Shown piece after piece: positions 5,548-6,056 of a stretch of 6,056 nt of DNA. The notes under the pieces are model-generated. The model was not told the DNA's origin and did no database searches. It saw only the letters and a program-made list of their open reading frames with translations. A program made the translations under genes and the position numbers. The stretch's first letter is position 1, and every line of letters begins with the position of its first letter. Source of the stretch: Actinomyces sp. ICM47 (GTDB taxonomy: Bacteria > Actinomycetota > Actinomycetes > Actinomycetales > Actinomycetaceae); assembly GCF_000278725.1 (NCBI RefSeq), contig NZ_ALCA01000032.1, positions 1-6,056 of the forward strand. Reading direction: 5' to 3'.

Positions 5548-6056
5548 GGAGACAGCAGCAAGGCCTACGGGATTGCCACAGCGTCCGTGGGCGACGGAGC
5601 CCGGCCGGACATCGGAAACGACGCACCGATCCGCATCATTCACCACAACCCCACAGGTGTGGAGGGCGCCGGAGGGACCGGAGGGCCTGGCCGGGCTTCG
5701 AGGCGCGGCGCCGAACGAAGTGAGGTTGCCCAGCCTCGCGGGCGGCCGGACCCTCCGGCGCCCGGAACACCAGCGGGGCCTAGCTGCGCTTCCTGTGGGC
5801 GGCGGCAGGGCCTGGCCGGACAACGAGCCGACGCACCGAACCACACGTCAACAACCTGCCCCACCGGCATGGAGGGCACCGGAGGGACCGGAGGGCACGG
5901 GCAGCCGGACCCGACGGCACCTGGAATACCAGCGGGGCCTAGCTGCGGTGCCCGTGGGCGGCGGAGCCCGGCCGGACAACGAGCCGACGCGCCCGGCCAC
6001 GCACAGCGATACAGCGCCGCCGGTGTGGAGGGCGCCGGAGGGTCCGGATGGACAGA
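5548..6056. repeat. GC-rich tandem array, three diverged units, running off the window
   Basis: Units begin near 5548, 5764 and 5923. The last two start GGAACACCAGCGGGGCCTAG and GGAATACCAGCGGGGCCTAG, a 159-base period. Shared landmarks are GTGGGCG or GTGGGCGGCGG (5587, 5795, 5954), CCGGCCGGACA or TGGCCGGACAACGAGCCGACG, and GGAGGGCGCC/GGAGGGCACC (5661, 5871, 6027). The first unit is the most diverged and about 51 bases longer between its inverted arms. No Shine-Dalgarno site or plausible protein accompanies the array, and the reading frames change between units, so I treat it as non-coding. Its right end lies outside the window. Confidence 0.85.
5665..5762. repeat. 98-bp inverted-repeat structure inside the GC-rich array
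   Basis: GGCGCCGGAGGGACCGG (5665-5681) pairs with CCGGACCCTCCGGCGCC (5746-5762) at 16 of 17 positions. Inside it, CGAGGC (5699-5704) pairs with GCCTCG (5733-5738), giving a nested stem. The next unit has the same arms (5875-5891 and 5905-5921) but only a 13-base spacer instead of 64. The last unit repeats the left arm as GGCGCCGGAGGGTCCGG (6031-6047), an exact complement of 5746-5762. Confidence 0.8.

Noticed and set aside
4701..5844. Minus-strand frames over the nuclease-like gene and the 8-bp array (products with SPEAPKPR repeats)
   Set aside because: The peptide repeats are simply translations of the 8-bp microsatellite, and the rest is antisense or intergenic repeat.
3815..6056. Insertion sequence or transposon
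   Set aside because: No transposase or integrase frame is visible, and the repeats are direct rather than terminal inverted copies around the gene. Non-autonomous mobility remains only a hypothesis.

Overview
The window is GC-rich DNA, most likely from a high-GC actinobacterium. An Actinomycetaceae member (Actinomyces or Schaalia type) is my best guess, based on codon usage, the style of the nuclease-like protein and the density of small intergenic repeats. The species is an inference; no marker gene is present.

Left half (20-3370, minus strand): a two-gene ABC transporter operon. The upstream gene encodes a MacB/LolD-type ATPase (2588-3370). Thirty-three bases further on, the second gene encodes an 844-residue permease with a duplicated FtsX core (20-2554). 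Together they would form a type VII (mechanotransmission) ABC system in the cytoplasmic membrane. The substrate is unknown. No regulator or two-component system gene lies inside the window.

Middle (3371-4223): an 853-base non-coding divergent region. The part next to the ABC operon has a 10-bp palindrome at the ATPase start and a cluster of strong hairpins (3424-3506). The part next to the plus-strand gene is a 195-bp tandem duplication. Each unit ends in an 81-bp palindromic element with an unusual non-nested (pseudoknot-capable) set of complementary arms.

Right half (4224-5231, plus strand): one gene for a 335-residue protein with an AbiEi-like N-terminal part and a C-terminal DUF559/Vsr-like PD-(D/E)XK nuclease domain. 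It has a clear Shine-Dalgarno site, and a -10-like hexamer lies a few bases after a copy of the palindromic element. A third, nearly identical copy in the same orientation lies downstream, so direct 81-bp repeats bracket the gene.

Right end (5232-6056): non-coding and repeat-rich. It holds seven perfect copies of an 8-bp unit, a 6-bp inverted repeat, the third palindromic element, and a GC-rich tandem array. One unit of that array carries about 51 extra bases between 17-bp inverted arms. The most unusual content of the window is this repeat-framed, apparently orphan nuclease-like gene and the architecture of the palindromic element; the ABC operon is conventional.
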